Positions 45,019 through 53,714 of a stretch of 64,000 nucleotides of DNA are shown here, one piece after another. The stretch comes from an uncultured Methanomassiliicoccus sp. GTDB taxonomy: Archaea > Thermoplasmatota > Thermoplasmata > Methanomassiliicoccales > Methanomassiliicoccaceae. Made by a program: the position numbers and the translations under genes. The notes below the pieces were generated by a model. That model worked only from the letters and a program-made list of their open reading frames with translations. It was not told where the DNA came from and ran no database searches. Every line of letters begins with the position of its first letter. The stretch's first letter is position 1. The stretch spans positions 1-64,000 of the forward strand of contig CAJKRY010000008.1 in the NCBI GenBank assembly GCA_905202485.1, in the 5' to 3' direction.

Positions 45019-45801
45019 ATGATGCTAATAAAGCTAGGCGGTAGCGTAATAACCGACAAAACAAAATATAAAACGCTTCGGACTGACGTGCTTGAAAGGC
45101 TTGCCAAGGAGATTAAAGCTTCAGGTAAAGATGTTGTCCTTGTGCACGGCGCCGGTTCCTATGGTCACATAATCGCCGCTGAAAATGAGATTCAGAAAGG
45201 ATTTCTGAGAGATTCACAGGTTCCGGCAGCTTCGCAGATCATGGAAGACGTCAGAACTCTAGATTCAGAAGTCATTAAATGCTTCAACAGCGCGGGTATG
45301 CCGTGCGTATCGCTTCCGCCAAGTGCCATAGCGAAGCTGCAGTCAGGAAAACTGAATGAACTGGACTGCAGAGTTTTTGAGGATTATTTGGACATAGGCA
45401 TAATGCCGGTCACATTTGGAGATGTATGCCTAGATTCAGAAAGAAAATTCGGCATCTGTTCCGGCGACCAGCTGATGACCAGAATTGCCGAGCACTTCAA
45501 ACCGGAGATCACCATCTTCTGCACAGACGTCGACGGAGTTTATACTTCAGACCCGTATTCAAATAAAAATGCAGAATTGATCAAAGTAATAAATCAAAAA
45601 GTCCTTGATGATCTTCCGAGAACGCAGCACTGTGCTGATGTGACAGGGAGCATTTTCAAAAAAATAGAACACATGATGAACATTGCTGAATACAGCAGAG
45701 CAGTGGTTATCAACGGCTTGGTCCCTGGGCGCCTGAAATCCGCCTTGTGCGACGAGGATGTAATCGGATCCAGAGTGGAGGGTTGCAATGAAAGGAATTG
45801 A
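45019..45801 (+). CDS. ipk: Isopentenyl phosphate kinase
   Basis: The 260-residue product belongs to the amino-acid kinase fold. MLIKLGGSVITDK (start) and VLVHGAGSYGH (with the catalytic His) are diagnostic; FGDVCLD and FCTDVDGVYTSDP complete the nucleotide site. It phosphorylates isopentenyl phosphate to the diphosphate in the archaeal mevalonate pathway. ATG 45019 is preferred to the GTG at 45004. It overlaps the isomerase gene by 14 bases. Confidence 0.93.
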   Translation: MMLIKLGGSVITDKTKYKTLRTDVLERLAKEIKASGKDVVLVHGAGSYGHIIAAENEIQKGFLRDSQVPAASQIMEDVRTLDSEVIKCFNSAGMPCVSLPPSAIAKLQSGKLNELDCRVFEDYLDIGIMPVTFGDVCLDSERKFGICSGDQLMTRIAEHFKPEITIFCTDVDGVYTSDPYSNKNAELIKVINQKVLDDLPRTQHCADVTGSIFKKIEHMMNIAEYSRAVVINGLVPGRLKSALCDEDVIGSRVEGCNERN

Positions 45802-46846
45802 AAGCAGAAAAGACGATCACATACGGATTTCCCTGGAGCGCGATATAGCCGCGTCAAAGAATTACTGGGACGAGGTAAAACTGGTGCATGAGGCGTTGCC
45901 GGAAGTGGATTTCGATGAAATTGACTGTTCCACCACAGTCCTAGGATGCAGGCTCTCTTGCCCAATCATCGTTACCGCCATAACAGGCGGGTTCCCTAAA
46001 GCAGAAGATGTCAATAGAAATCTTGCCATTGCCTGCACGAATCTCGGAATAGGTCTGGGAGTGGGAAGCCAGAGGGCAGCATTGGAAGGGGGGGATGACA
46101 GCAGCTACAGCGTCATCAAGGAGTATGATGTGCCGCTCAAGATAGGCAACATCGGAGCTCCTCAGCTAATAAAACAGAAAGATAAAAGAGCCCTCACGGA
46201 AGAAGATGCACAGAAAGCAATCGAGATGATTGATGCCGACGTGCTTGCAGTCCATCTCAACTTCCTGCAAGAAATGGCTCAGCCAGAAGGAGATGTCTGC
46301 TCCGTAGGATGCTATGAAGCCATACGCTCACTGTCAAGAAATCTGCCGATTATTGTAAAAGAAACCGGTGCGGGAATATCACACAGCACAGCCCTAAGGC
46401 TTAAGGGCATCGGCATCAGAGCACTGGACATTTCGGGAGTAAGCGGAACCAGCTTTTCCAAAGTGGAATCATTCCGATCGGAGAATATGAAAGACAAAGA
46501 AAGCGCAGAGGTAGGAAGAGTCTTCGGAGACTGGGGAATTCCAGCTCCGCTGTCTGTTCTTTCTGCCAACGTAGGCATTCCGATCATCGCAAGCGGCGGG
46601 ATAATGAACGGACTGCATGCGGCAACCAGCATAGCAATGGGTGCCAGATGCGCAGGTTTAGCCCGTGCAGTTTTGAAGTACGCAGTGGAATCACCGGAAG
46701 CAGCAGAAGCATGCCTCCGCCTGATGATTAGAGAATTCAAGACTGCAATGTTTTTAACTGGATCTAAAAATATAAAAGAACTTTCAGAGAAAAGATTCTT
46801 ACTGACAGGTGCCGTCAGGGAATGGGCATCATACCTGGAGGAATAA
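45788..46846 (+). CDS. fni: Type 2 isopentenyl-diphosphate delta-isomerase
   Basis: The product has 352 residues. RKDDHIRISL at the start, TAITGGFPKAEDVN, GLGVGSQRAAL and IVKETGAGIS are FMN and substrate motifs of the flavin-dependent isomerase. It converts IPP to DMAPP for archaeal lipid synthesis. It is in an operon with the kinase and the prenyl synthase. Confidence 0.95.
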   Translation: MKGIESRKDDHIRISLERDIAASKNYWDEVKLVHEALPEVDFDEIDCSTTVLGCRLSCPIIVTAITGGFPKAEDVNRNLAIACTNLGIGLGVGSQRAALEGGDDSSYSVIKEYDVPLKIGNIGAPQLIKQKDKRALTEEDAQKAIEMIDADVLAVHLNFLQEMAQPEGDVCSVGCYEAIRSLSRNLPIIVKETGAGISHSTALRLKGIGIRALDISGVSGTSFSKVESFRSENMKDKESAEVGRVFGDWGIPAPLSVLSANVGIPIIASGGIMNGLHAATSIAMGARCAGLARAVLKYAVESPEAAEACLRLMIREFKTAMFLTGSKNIKELSEKRFLLTGAVREWASYLEE

Positions 46847-46848
46847 AA

Positions 46849-47838
46849 ATGGACGTTTCGAACGAAATAGCTACCAGAGCTAAAATAATTAATAAGCACA
46901 TAGAATCATATTTGAAAGATGTAGACAACAAAAAGCTTGGGGAAGCGATGCGCCATTATCCCTCCGCCGGAGGAAAGCGCATGCGTCCGATTCTAGCCCA
47001 GGTTGTTGCTGAAGCCGTCGGAAAGGCCGGAGACAAAGCCATACCATTCGGATGCGGCATAGAACTGATCCACAATTTCACATTGGTTCATGATGACGTT
47101 ATGGACAATGACTTGGTCAGAAGGGGAATTCCAGCAGTACATGCCTTGTTTGATGTTCCCACAGCGATAATCGCCGGAGATGCCCTTTTTGCACGCGCAT
47201 TCGAGGTAATCGCCGAAACCAACGTTGATCCTTCGAAGTGTCCAACCCTCATGAAATTAGCTGCAAGGTCAATCTACCTGGTCGCAGAAGGCCAGCAGGA
47301 TGACATGGATTTCGAGAATATTCCTGCCGAGCAGCTCAAGGAGGAAGACTATCTGAAAATGGTCTGGAAAAAGACTGCCGTCCTCTTTGAATGCGCTGCC
47401 GAAGGCGGAGCAATCATCGGGCAGGGAAGCCAGGAACAGATAGAGAAGATGAGGGAATATGCCCACATGCTCGGTATCGGATTCCAGATATGGGATGATG
47501 TTTTAGCTCTCACCGGAGACGAGAAGAGCCTGGGAAAACCAGTCGGAAACGATATCAGAAACGGAAAGAGAACAATCATTGCCCTCCATGCACTGCACAC
47601 CATGAAAGCAGACGACCCCAGAAAGGAAACTTTGCTTGCTGCTCTGGGAAATGCCAACGCCACTGAAGAACAGATAAAAGCTGCAATCGAAGCAATTCAG
47701 GACAGCATTGAATATGCAAAGGAAGAGTCTGCAAAATGTGCCAAGAAAGCTAAAGAAGCTCTCTCATGCATCAATGACGGACCTGAAAAAGAATTTCTGA
47801 TTGGACTGGTAGATTTTGCAGTGGGAAGAAGCGTTTAA
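46849..47838 (+). CDS. Short-chain polyprenyl (farnesyl/geranylgeranyl) diphosphate synthase
   Basis: The product has 329 residues from the ATG at 46849 after GGAGG. GGKRMRP, the first Asp-rich motif HDDVMDND (about 83) and the second in FQIWDDVLAL (about 208, with a GDEKSLGKPVGND continuation) are clear. It makes the C15/C20 chains for archaeal ether lipids. Its stop overlaps the convergent radB gene by four bases. Confidence 0.93.
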   Translation: MDVSNEIATRAKIINKHIESYLKDVDNKKLGEAMRHYPSAGGKRMRPILAQVVAEAVGKAGDKAIPFGCGIELIHNFTLVHDDVMDNDLVRRGIPAVHALFDVPTAIIAGDALFARAFEVIAETNVDPSKCPTLMKLAARSIYLVAEGQQDDMDFENIPAEQLKEEDYLKMVWKKTAVLFECAAEGGAIIGQGSQEQIEKMREYAHMLGIGFQIWDDVLALTGDEKSLGKPVGNDIRNGKRTIIALHALHTMKADDPRKETLLAALGNANATEEQIKAAIEAIQDSIEYAKEESAKCAKKAKEALSCINDGPEKEFLIGLVDFAVGRSV

Positions 47839-48500
47839 GCTATTCCGTCTGAAGTCAAACGAAACTGGGCCGTGAGGCCTTCGGGAATGCTCCTGTGTTT
47901 AATAAGCACAACACGGCGCAGACCCACACCGGCCCTGTCAAACCTCAATATCGACTTGGAGTTATGCATTAAAGCGTTTCCGCCGAGCGATTCGAACATG
48001 CCAGTTTCTACGTCAGTATATACTTGAGAAGTGACTAAAACGGGAATCTGCTTCTCTCTGGCGATTGACGATAATTTTTGAGACTGGCCGACCAGAGACT
48101 TTCTTTCAGAGCGTTCATCTTCTTTGCCGGTCGGTCTGTATAAAGAAGTAATGGAATCAATGATGATCATGCCCACGCCGATGTCGCTCTGAACCATTTT
48201 GATTGCTTTGTCTACAGAGCGTTCCTGGCTGTCGAAGTTTACCACATCAAAAACCAAGAGGTTCTGCATCACAGTGTCGAAGTCTTCTCCAGCGATCTGC
48301 ATCAGCCTGTCGATTGATATTCCCTCGCTGTCGATGAAGATTACTTTTTTTCCCTGCTTGATAACTTCCTTGGCTAGGATCAAACAGAGTGTTGTTTTGC
48401 CGCTGCCTGCCTCCCCGTACAGCAGTGTCATGCTGCCAGACTCAATTCCGCCGTCCAGCATTTCGTCAATAGATGCACATCCAAGAGGCAGCCTATCCAT
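47835..48500 (-). CDS. radB: DNA repair and recombination protein RadB
   Basis: The 221-residue product is a RecA-fold core without the RadA N-terminal domain. LLYGEAGSGKTTLCL (about 28) is Walker A; VGMIIIDSITSLYRP (about 95) is Walker B. RadB is an archaeal RadA paralogue. ATG 48500 gives the common MDRLPLGCASIDEML start; an upstream GTG at 48515 is possible. It is divergent from bud32. Confidence 0.92.
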   Translation of the reverse strand: MDRLPLGCASIDEMLDGGIESGSMTLLYGEAGSGKTTLCLILAKEVIKQGKKVIFIDSEGISIDRLMQIAGEDFDTVMQNLLVFDVVNFDSQERSVDKAIKMVQSDIGVGMIIIDSITSLYRPTGKEDERSERKSLVGQSQKLSSIAREKQIPVLVTSQVYTDVETGMFESLGGNALMHNSKSILRFDRAGVGLRRVVLIKHRSIPEGLTAQFRLTSDGIA

Positions 48501-48583
48501 GATTGTCAGAAACACCCTCAGATATGATAAATTTTCGATGCAGTAAACAGCAAATTAATTATCAACATCGCATTAACCTCTGT

Positions 48584-49198
48584 GTGGAAATAATAAGGCG
48601 CGGCGCAGAAGCAGAGATCAGCAGAGATCTCTGGATGGAAAGAGACGTAATCATAAAGAATAGAGTTCCTAAAGCCTACAGGCATCCTGCACTTGACATC
48701 TCTTTGAGGGCATCACGCACAAGAAATGAAGCCCGGCTGATCAGGGATGCCCGGATTCTCGGAGTTCCTACACCGATCATATATGAAATTGATGAAACCG
48801 AAGCCAAGCTGGTAATGGAAGAAATCAAAGGTGAGCGTGTAAAAGATGTGCTGGAAACTGCCGATAAAGAAACTTCAGATAATATCTGTCGCCAAATCGG
48901 AAAAATAATCGCTGCGCTTCATGCCGGGGAGATTGTACACGGAGACCTTACCACATCCAATATGATCGTCTACAGCGGAGTCGTTTACCTGATTGATTTT
49001 TCACTTGGGTCAAGAAACGCAAAAATAGAAGAGATGGGGGTCGATCTCCATCTGCTTAAGGAAGCATTCCAATCTGCACATTCTGAAAAGTTGGATTTGT
49101 TTGATGTAATTATAGAAGAATACAGCCTTAATTTCAAAAACAGCAGAGATGTGCTGAAGAAAATGAAAGAAATCGAAGGCAGAGGACGATACACATGA
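48584..49198 (+). CDS. bud32: KEOPS complex kinase Bud32
   Basis: The product has 204 residues from GTG 48584, which gives the family start EIIRRGAEAEI. ALHAGEIVHGDLTTSNMI (about 125, HGDLTTSN catalytic loop) and YLIDFSLG (DFG equivalent) are clear, and the end RGRYT is the usual basic tail. It works with Kae1 in making t6A on tRNA. In many archaea it is fused to Kae1; here it is separate. Four-base overlap with the pyrophosphatase gene. Confidence 0.92.
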   Translation: MEIIRRGAEAEISRDLWMERDVIIKNRVPKAYRHPALDISLRASRTRNEARLIRDARILGVPTPIIYEIDETEAKLVMEEIKGERVKDVLETADKETSDNICRQIGKIIAALHAGEIVHGDLTTSNMIVYSGVVYLIDFSLGSRNAKIEEMGVDLHLLKEAFQSAHSEKLDLFDVIIEEYSLNFKNSRDVLKKMKEIEGRGRYT

Positions 49199-49755
49199 AG
49201 CTTCAGGTGGTTACTTCAAACATCGGAAAACTGAATGAGTTCCGTGCTGTTCTTCCTGGCATTGAGATCATTCACAATGACGAAGACTGCTACGAGATAC
49301 AGGCGGACACTTTGGAAGAGGTTGTTGTTTCCTGTATAAACCAGCTGCTAATAAAAGGCCTAAATAATTTTATACTGGATGATTCCGGATTGTTTGTCGA
49401 CGGCCTAGATGGTTTTCCAGGCGTGTATTCTTCCTATGTACTGAGAACGATCGGCAACGAAGGCCTTCTGAAGCTTATGGAAAATGTGCCGGACAGAACT
49501 GCCAGATTCAAATCCTGCATCGGAGCACACATCGGATCTCATACAATCATAGCACACGGTGAATGCCAGGGAAGTATTGCTTTTACACAGAAAGGAAACG
49601 GCGGCTTCGGCTTTGATCCGGTTTTTATTCCTGACGGGTACGATATGACTTTTGCAGAGCTGCCTCTGGAAGAAAAGAATAAGATTTCACACCGCGGGAA
49701 TTCCATAAGGTCATTTGCCAAACAGTTTGAAGAGATTTTTCAATCATCTGAGTGA
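49195..49755 (+). CDS. rdgB: XTP/dITP pyrophosphatase
   Basis: The product has 186 residues. VVTSNIGKLNEF (start), LDDSGLFVDGLDGFPGVYSSYV (about 60-81, read in part) and GGFGFDPVFIPDGYDMTFAEL are the HAM1/RdgB motifs. It removes deaminated purine nucleotides. It is co-transcribed with bud32, a common archaeal arrangement. Confidence 0.93.
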   Translation: MKLQVVTSNIGKLNEFRAVLPGIEIIHNDEDCYEIQADTLEEVVVSCINQLLIKGLNNFILDDSGLFVDGLDGFPGVYSSYVLRTIGNEGLLKLMENVPDRTARFKSCIGAHIGSHTIIAHGECQGSIAFTQKGNGGFGFDPVFIPDGYDMTFAELPLEEKNKISHRGNSIRSFAKQFEEIFQSSE

Positions 49756-49792
49756 ATATTTTATCTATTGCTTGAACACACAATAGATTATT

Positions 49793-50749
49793 GTGAAACT
49801 CACAGACAGGAGGATAGTTGTAACGGGATGCTCCGGCTTCATCGCCAGTCATCTGGTTGAAAAACTGATTGATCTGGGTAACGAAGTCATAGGCATTGAT
49901 AATTTTTCTGCCGGCAGAAAAGAATTCATGTCGCGCGTAGAAGGGAATGAGAAGTTTACATTTGTGGAAGGTGACTTGAGAACAATGAATCTCAATCAGT
50001 TGTTCCAGGATGTAGATATTGTATGCCACATGGCTGCCAATCCCGATGTCAGGATCGGAGCTGAAAATACTTCGGTGCATTTTGATCAGAATATTATGGT
50101 GACATATAGGATTCTGGAAGCCATGAAGAACTGCAAAGTAGGCTGTATTTTATTTCCGTCTACATCTGCAATATACGGCGAAACAACAATAGTTCCGACC
50201 AAAGAGGATTACGGACCTCTTATTCCCATATCGCTGTATGGAGCCTCTAAACTGTCCTGCGAGGCTTTGATCGATTCATACTGCAATACATTTGATATCA
50301 ACGGCGTGATCTGGAGATTTGCTAATGTGGTGGGTACTCGCTCAACGCATAATGTTCTTCATGATTTTATAAGAAAATTAAATGAAGACCCTGCTAAACT
50401 TGAGATTCTGGGGACTCCTCCTGGAACCTGGAAATCATACATACATGTAAGCGACTGCGTCGATGCCATGATTGCCAGCGCTCAGAAAAATAGCGATTTG
50501 GTAGGAATATACAACATAGGCTCCAAAGACTCAATTTCAGTATTAGATATTGCAGATATTACAGTCAAAGAAATGGGACTATGTGACGTAAAGTATGTGT
50601 GGAGCGGAGGAGTAAAGGGCGGAGGCTGGAACGGAGACGTTAAAAGAATGCTTCTTTCGATAGATAAAATATCAAATTTGGGCTGGCAACCTAAGTTGGG
50701 AAGCGCCGAAGCAATAGGCCGCGCTGTTAGAGAAATTATCGCAAAGTAA
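49793..50749 (+). CDS. NAD-dependent sugar-nucleotide epimerase/dehydratase
   Basis: The 318-residue extended SDR protein starts at GTG. VVTGCSGFIASHL (about 9-21) binds NAD, and SLYGASKLSCEAL holds the catalytic YxxxK. The sequence is closest in pattern to UDP-glucose 4-epimerase-like proteins (VEGDLRTMNL, VCHMAANPDVR). It probably supplies sugars for surface glycans or glycoproteins. It is the last chromosomal gene before the tRNA-Pro and integrated element. Confidence 0.87.
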   Translation: MKLTDRRIVVTGCSGFIASHLVEKLIDLGNEVIGIDNFSAGRKEFMSRVEGNEKFTFVEGDLRTMNLNQLFQDVDIVCHMAANPDVRIGAENTSVHFDQNIMVTYRILEAMKNCKVGCILFPSTSAIYGETTIVPTKEDYGPLIPISLYGASKLSCEALIDSYCNTFDINGVIWRFANVVGTRSTHNVLHDFIRKLNEDPAKLEILGTPPGTWKSYIHVSDCVDAMIASAQKNSDLVGIYNIGSKDSISVLDIADITVKEMGLCDVKYVWSGGVKGGGWNGDVKRMLLSIDKISNLGWQPKLGSAEAIGRAVREIIAK

Positions 50750-50792
50750 CGCAAAGTTTATTGATAAGTTCGTTATCTTCGGTCTCAACACA

Positions 50793-50870
50793 GGGTCTGT
50801 GGGGTAGCTTGGTCCATCCTTCGAGCTTTGGGAGTTCGAGACCCCGATTCGAATTCGGGCAGACCCACCA
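50793..50870 (+). tRNA. tRNA-Pro(UGG), integration site of the mobile element
   Basis: Acceptor GGGTCTG/CAGACCC, anticodon stem CGAGC/GTTCG with loop TTTGGGA (anticodon TGG), T arm CCCGA-TTCGAAT-TCGGG, CCA encoded. The stop codon of a tyrosine recombinase begins at the next base, so the 3' half of this tRNA is the probable attachment site. No second copy of the 3' end is visible in the window. Confidence 0.93.
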
Positions 50871-52061
50871 TTACGCATATCCAGGATCCCATTTTGGTTT
50901 TTCAATCAAAGGGGAATTGCCGGAACTGATGATCACTTCGGGCGCCACATTGGCAGCGGCTTGTCGGAGCTTTGCTTTTGTGACTGTGGTCACCTGTTCC
51001 TGCGAGTGCTTCGCGTAGTGCTTGTGCAACGTCTCTTCCGTATGCCCCATGTTGGCTGCAACATAAGCGTCGGGCACGCCTCGGTCAAGTGAGATCTGGG
51101 CATACGTTCTTCTACATTTTTGTACATTTAATTGAATTCCTAGTTCCTGGACAACTATATTCTTGTAAATTGTTAAGCGGTTTTCGGACATTTCCTCGCC
51201 GTTGTGATCCGAATTTGGATCTCCCGTTACCGGAAACATCAGATCTGATTCAACGTGTATCCTCTGCAGCCATCGCTCCCGCGCATGCAGAAAGCGGTGC
51301 AGGAAAGGAATGCCGTCTGGGATTATTGTTGTGTCCCGAGGCATCCCGTAATCGCCGAGTCCTTTGACCTGCTGAATGTGAATAATTTGCTGATCGAGGT
51401 GGACATCGTAGACTTTAAGAGCTCTTAACTCAAGAGATCTGCAGCTTGCGCAGATTGATGTGATGACCAGCCCGTATGCAATCATTCTTTGCCAATCATC
51501 GATATCTACAGTAGCTGCAGCTGCAAGGATTGTCTCAACGTCATGTGAGTTAAGGCTTGGCAGCATGGTTGTGGATGTGGATGGAAAAAGAGAGGGGTAT
51601 TTGAGTTTGAATTTTGTAACTGCGTTATTGTCACAATATACCAGGATCTTCTCTAATTTGTCTAACAGTCGGCGGATATAGATCTCGGTTAGATCTCCTT
51701 CTCTTGTTTCTCCGTCCCTCCAGCATCCAACGATCTGGAGGATATCTTCGGCAGTCATTTTGGAAGGATTGGCCGTTGAGATCCTTTCGAGATCGTGAAG
51801 GTACTGAACGTCTTTTGCAATGAGTTTTAACTTTCTTGCTAGATCTTTGTAAGTCGACTCTGCTATAGCTCCGTGAGCCATTAACCCTAGGAATTCATTA
51901 ACGGCAGCTAAGAATGGATAACGCCCCGTAGAACGCTTCCCCCTAGGTCTGCCTGTTTTCTTTTTGCCCGATTTAGATTTGGTATTGAGACGTGCAGAAG
52001 CATTGCTGCTCTTGCGGTTGGTGGCATTTGTACCGCCGCCTGCGGTATCTGCACGTCGCAT
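50871..52061 (-). CDS. Tyrosine recombinase (integrase)
   Basis: The product has 396 residues. A basic Ser/Lys/Arg-rich N-terminus (1-45) precedes a SAM-like core-binding domain and the catalytic domain. Visible active-site parts are the first Arg in ICASCRSLELRALKVYDV, CRRTYAQISLDRG (second Arg box), MGHTEETLHKHY with the His and the Tyr nucleophile. Its stop abuts tRNA-Pro, the classic position for an integrase that uses a tRNA 3' end. It inserts and excises the element that fills the rest of the window. Confidence 0.9.
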   Translation of the reverse strand: MRRADTAGGGTNATNRKSSNASARLNTKSKSGKKKTGRPRGKRSTGRYPFLAAVNEFLGLMAHGAIAESTYKDLARKLKLIAKDVQYLHDLERISTANPSKMTAEDILQIVGCWRDGETREGDLTEIYIRRLLDKLEKILVYCDNNAVTKFKLKYPSLFPSTSTTMLPSLNSHDVETILAAAATVDIDDWQRMIAYGLVITSICASCRSLELRALKVYDVHLDQQIIHIQQVKGLGDYGMPRDTTIIPDGIPFLHRFLHARERWLQRIHVESDLMFPVTGDPNSDHNGEEMSENRLTIYKNIVVQELGIQLNVQKCRRTYAQISLDRGVPDAYVAANMGHTEETLHKHYAKHSQEQVTTVTKAKLRQAAANVAPEVIISSGNSPLIEKPKWDPGYA

Positions 52062-52067
52062 AAAAAA

Positions 52068-52373
52068 TCACTCCTCTTCGTCCTCGTTGTGGAGATCTCT
52101 TAAATCAAAATAGTCCTCAAAGATGGGGATCGCCTCTTCCCCTTTTGTCAAGATCTTATAGAGTGTCCCGTCGAGGAGCATTTTTACGATCACAGAGTAA
52201 GCGATTCTCCGGATCCGCAGATTGAGACAAGACGGGCACAGGTTGTCCACCTCGTAAACCTCTCCGCACAGATCGCACACTCCTGATTTTAGGAGAGAAG
52301 TTCCGGATTTGAATCCGACACCTCCCTCCATGTGTGCTCGTTCACGAGGAGATCTAGACCGTGCTTTAGTCAT
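52068..52373 (-). CDS. Zinc-ribbon protein of the element
   Basis: The product has 101 residues. Basic N-terminus (TKARSRSPRER), then CDLCGEVYEVDNLCPSC with two CxxC knuckles (about 37-53), a hydrophobic helix and an acidic tail (NEDEEE). It lies six bases upstream of the integrase and may be a regulator or directionality factor (inference). Confidence 0.75.
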   Translation of the reverse strand: MTKARSRSPRERAHMEGGVGFKSGTSLLKSGVCDLCGEVYEVDNLCPSCLNLRIRRIAYSVIVKMLLDGTLYKILTKGEEAIPIFEDYFDLRDLHNEDEEE

Positions 52374-52477
52374 TCCTTCCTCGCCCTACGGCAAAAGAGA
52401 AGAAGGCAGAATGACATGGTGATGAGACTCAAGCACACAATGCAGTATGCAAGCAGCTCACTCATCATGTCCATCAT
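52370..52477 (-). CDS. 35-residue single-helix membrane peptide
   Basis: The product is MMDMMSELLAY then a hydrophobic stretch (CIVCLSLITMSFCLLLF) and a basic end CRRARKE. AAGGAGG lies six bases before the ATG. It overlaps both the C2H2 gene upstream and the zinc-ribbon gene downstream. Function unknown. Confidence 0.5.
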   Translation of the reverse strand: MMDMMSELLAYCIVCLSLITMSFCLLLFCRRARKE

Positions 52478-52622
52478 CTGCCTCCTTGCTGCAGTCTTCT
52501 CCAAATGAGTCTAGGCCGTTAACATCATGAACCGCTCTTATGTGCGCTTGCAGATTCACGTTTGAGCCGTAACATTGTCGACAAAACCTGCATTCGAATT
52601 TTCGTTTTGGCGGTTTATGCAT
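52458..52622 (-). CDS. C2H2 zinc-finger protein
   Basis: The 54-residue product has one classical finger: ECRFCRQCYGSNVNLQAHIR (residues 10-29) with Cys11, Cys14, His27 and His32. The tail is acidic. Single C2H2 fingers are frequent in archaeal viruses and plasmids as DNA-binding regulators. It overlaps the 188-residue gene upstream by eight bases. Confidence 0.6.
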   Translation of the reverse strand: MHKPPKRKFECRFCRQCYGSNVNLQAHIRAVHDVNGLDSFGEDCSKEADDGHDE

Positions 52623-53181
52623 AATCTTTCTCCCTCTTTGCCATGTCCGCTGCGGTCGGGTAGATCCCTTCCGGGAGATCTTCCGTTTTTACCTTTTTCT
52701 TCCTGCCCCGTTTTTTAGGAGTGTCGTCTGTGGTAGTGAGTGAGATCGTTGGACGTCCTTCCACTACTGATACGTCCGTGACTTTCAGTCCTCCAACGTC
52801 TCCCAGATCTTCTACTTTTTTAGCAACGGCTTCGAAGAGATTGCTTTTATTTTCTTCGCTGCGGTCTTCATCATCAGAACTCACTTCATTTGTTTCATCA
52901 TTGAAAAAATCTAGAGATTGTACACCTGCAGGCGGTACAATTGCCTTCCTATCTTGTATGAGCAATTTACCTTTTACTTGTTCAAGATTTTCTTTATATT
53001 TTACAATGGGTTTTGAGATCTTGTCAAATTCTTCACGTATGTCTAACTCATCTAGACAATCTGTCAAAACACTTTTCATTTGAACAAGTGCTTCATCCAG
53101 GAATATTTCCTCGACTAAACACAGCTTATCATATAATTTTAAAAATTTTGTTGATTCTTCATCCACCATCTTAACATCCAC
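52615..53181 (-). CDS. Uncharacterised acidic protein with basic C-terminus
   Basis: The 188-residue product has a helical N-terminal half (probable coiled coil, 1-85), an acidic linker (SSDDEDRSEENKS) and a C-terminal KKRGRKKKVK AT-hook-like patch near 165. It may bind DNA by the latter. It overlaps the upstream 65-residue gene by 11 bases. Family not recognised. Confidence 0.7.
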   Translation of the reverse strand: MDVKMVDEESTKFLKLYDKLCLVEEIFLDEALVQMKSVLTDCLDELDIREEFDKISKPIVKYKENLEQVKGKLLIQDRKAIVPPAGVQSLDFFNDETNEVSSDDEDRSEENKSNLFEAVAKKVEDLGDVGGLKVTDVSVVEGRPTISLTTTDDTPKKRGRKKKVKTEDLPEGIYPTAADMAKREKDYA

Positions 53182-53368
53182 TCCTCATTTTATTTTCATA
53201 TCTCAGTTTTTTCATATTTGTAAGTAAATTAGAGACCTTGACGATCTCTGAGTTATTGTAGAATTTAGAGCGTTTAAGACAGGCCAGATAACATTCTAGA
53301 GCATCAATCAATAGTTGAATAGTCTCTTGCTTTAATTTTAGATACGTATTAATCCTCTCCTGAAACAA
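53171..53368 (-). CDS. Small helical protein
   Basis: The product has 65 residues, mostly helical and basic at the end (KKLRYENKMRSG). It overlaps both neighbours (11 and 20 bases), which supports translation in the same operon. No recognised domain. Confidence 0.55.
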   Translation of the reverse strand: MFQERINTYLKLKQETIQLLIDALECYLACLKRSKFYNNSEIVKVSNLLTNMKKLRYENKMRSGC

Positions 53369-53714
53369 AATCTTTCCATTCGATGACAGTAAAATATTCT
53401 GTCATGTAGTTGGGGCCGTATTTCTTCTCAAAATACTCGAACATCTGGCTTAATGAATCGAAGCCGTCTGACTTGTAAAGCGCTGCAAGATCATCAGCTG
53501 ACATGTAAGCAAATCTTACGTCTCTTAAGCTCTTGAGTTCAGCACGGCCGATCAGCTTCATATTTGGCTGCCTGGGATGCTCATATAAGTGGAGGCCGCA
53601 TCTCTGCAGCTGCTCCTTTGTTTTATCAGACAGTTTGGGCCTGATCGTTGTTGTCTTCTTGCCAGATCTGATGTTCTCTTTGGCATTAGGGACGGTGAAC
53701 CCAATCATCACCAT
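53349..53714 (-). CDS. ASCH-domain-like protein
   Basis: The product has 121 residues. IGFTVPNAKENIRSGKKTTT (about 4-23) has the Gly-Lys-Lys-Thr-hydrophobic-Arg feature of ASCH/PUA-like folds, which bind RNA or modified nucleotides. The start follows the transglutaminase-like gene stop directly. Role unknown. Confidence 0.65.
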   Translation of the reverse strand: MVMIGFTVPNAKENIRSGKKTTTIRPKLSDKTKEQLQRCGLHLYEHPRQPNMKLIGRAELKSLRDVRFAYMSADDLAALYKSDGFDSLSQMFEYFEKKYGPNYMTEYFTVIEWKDFVSGED

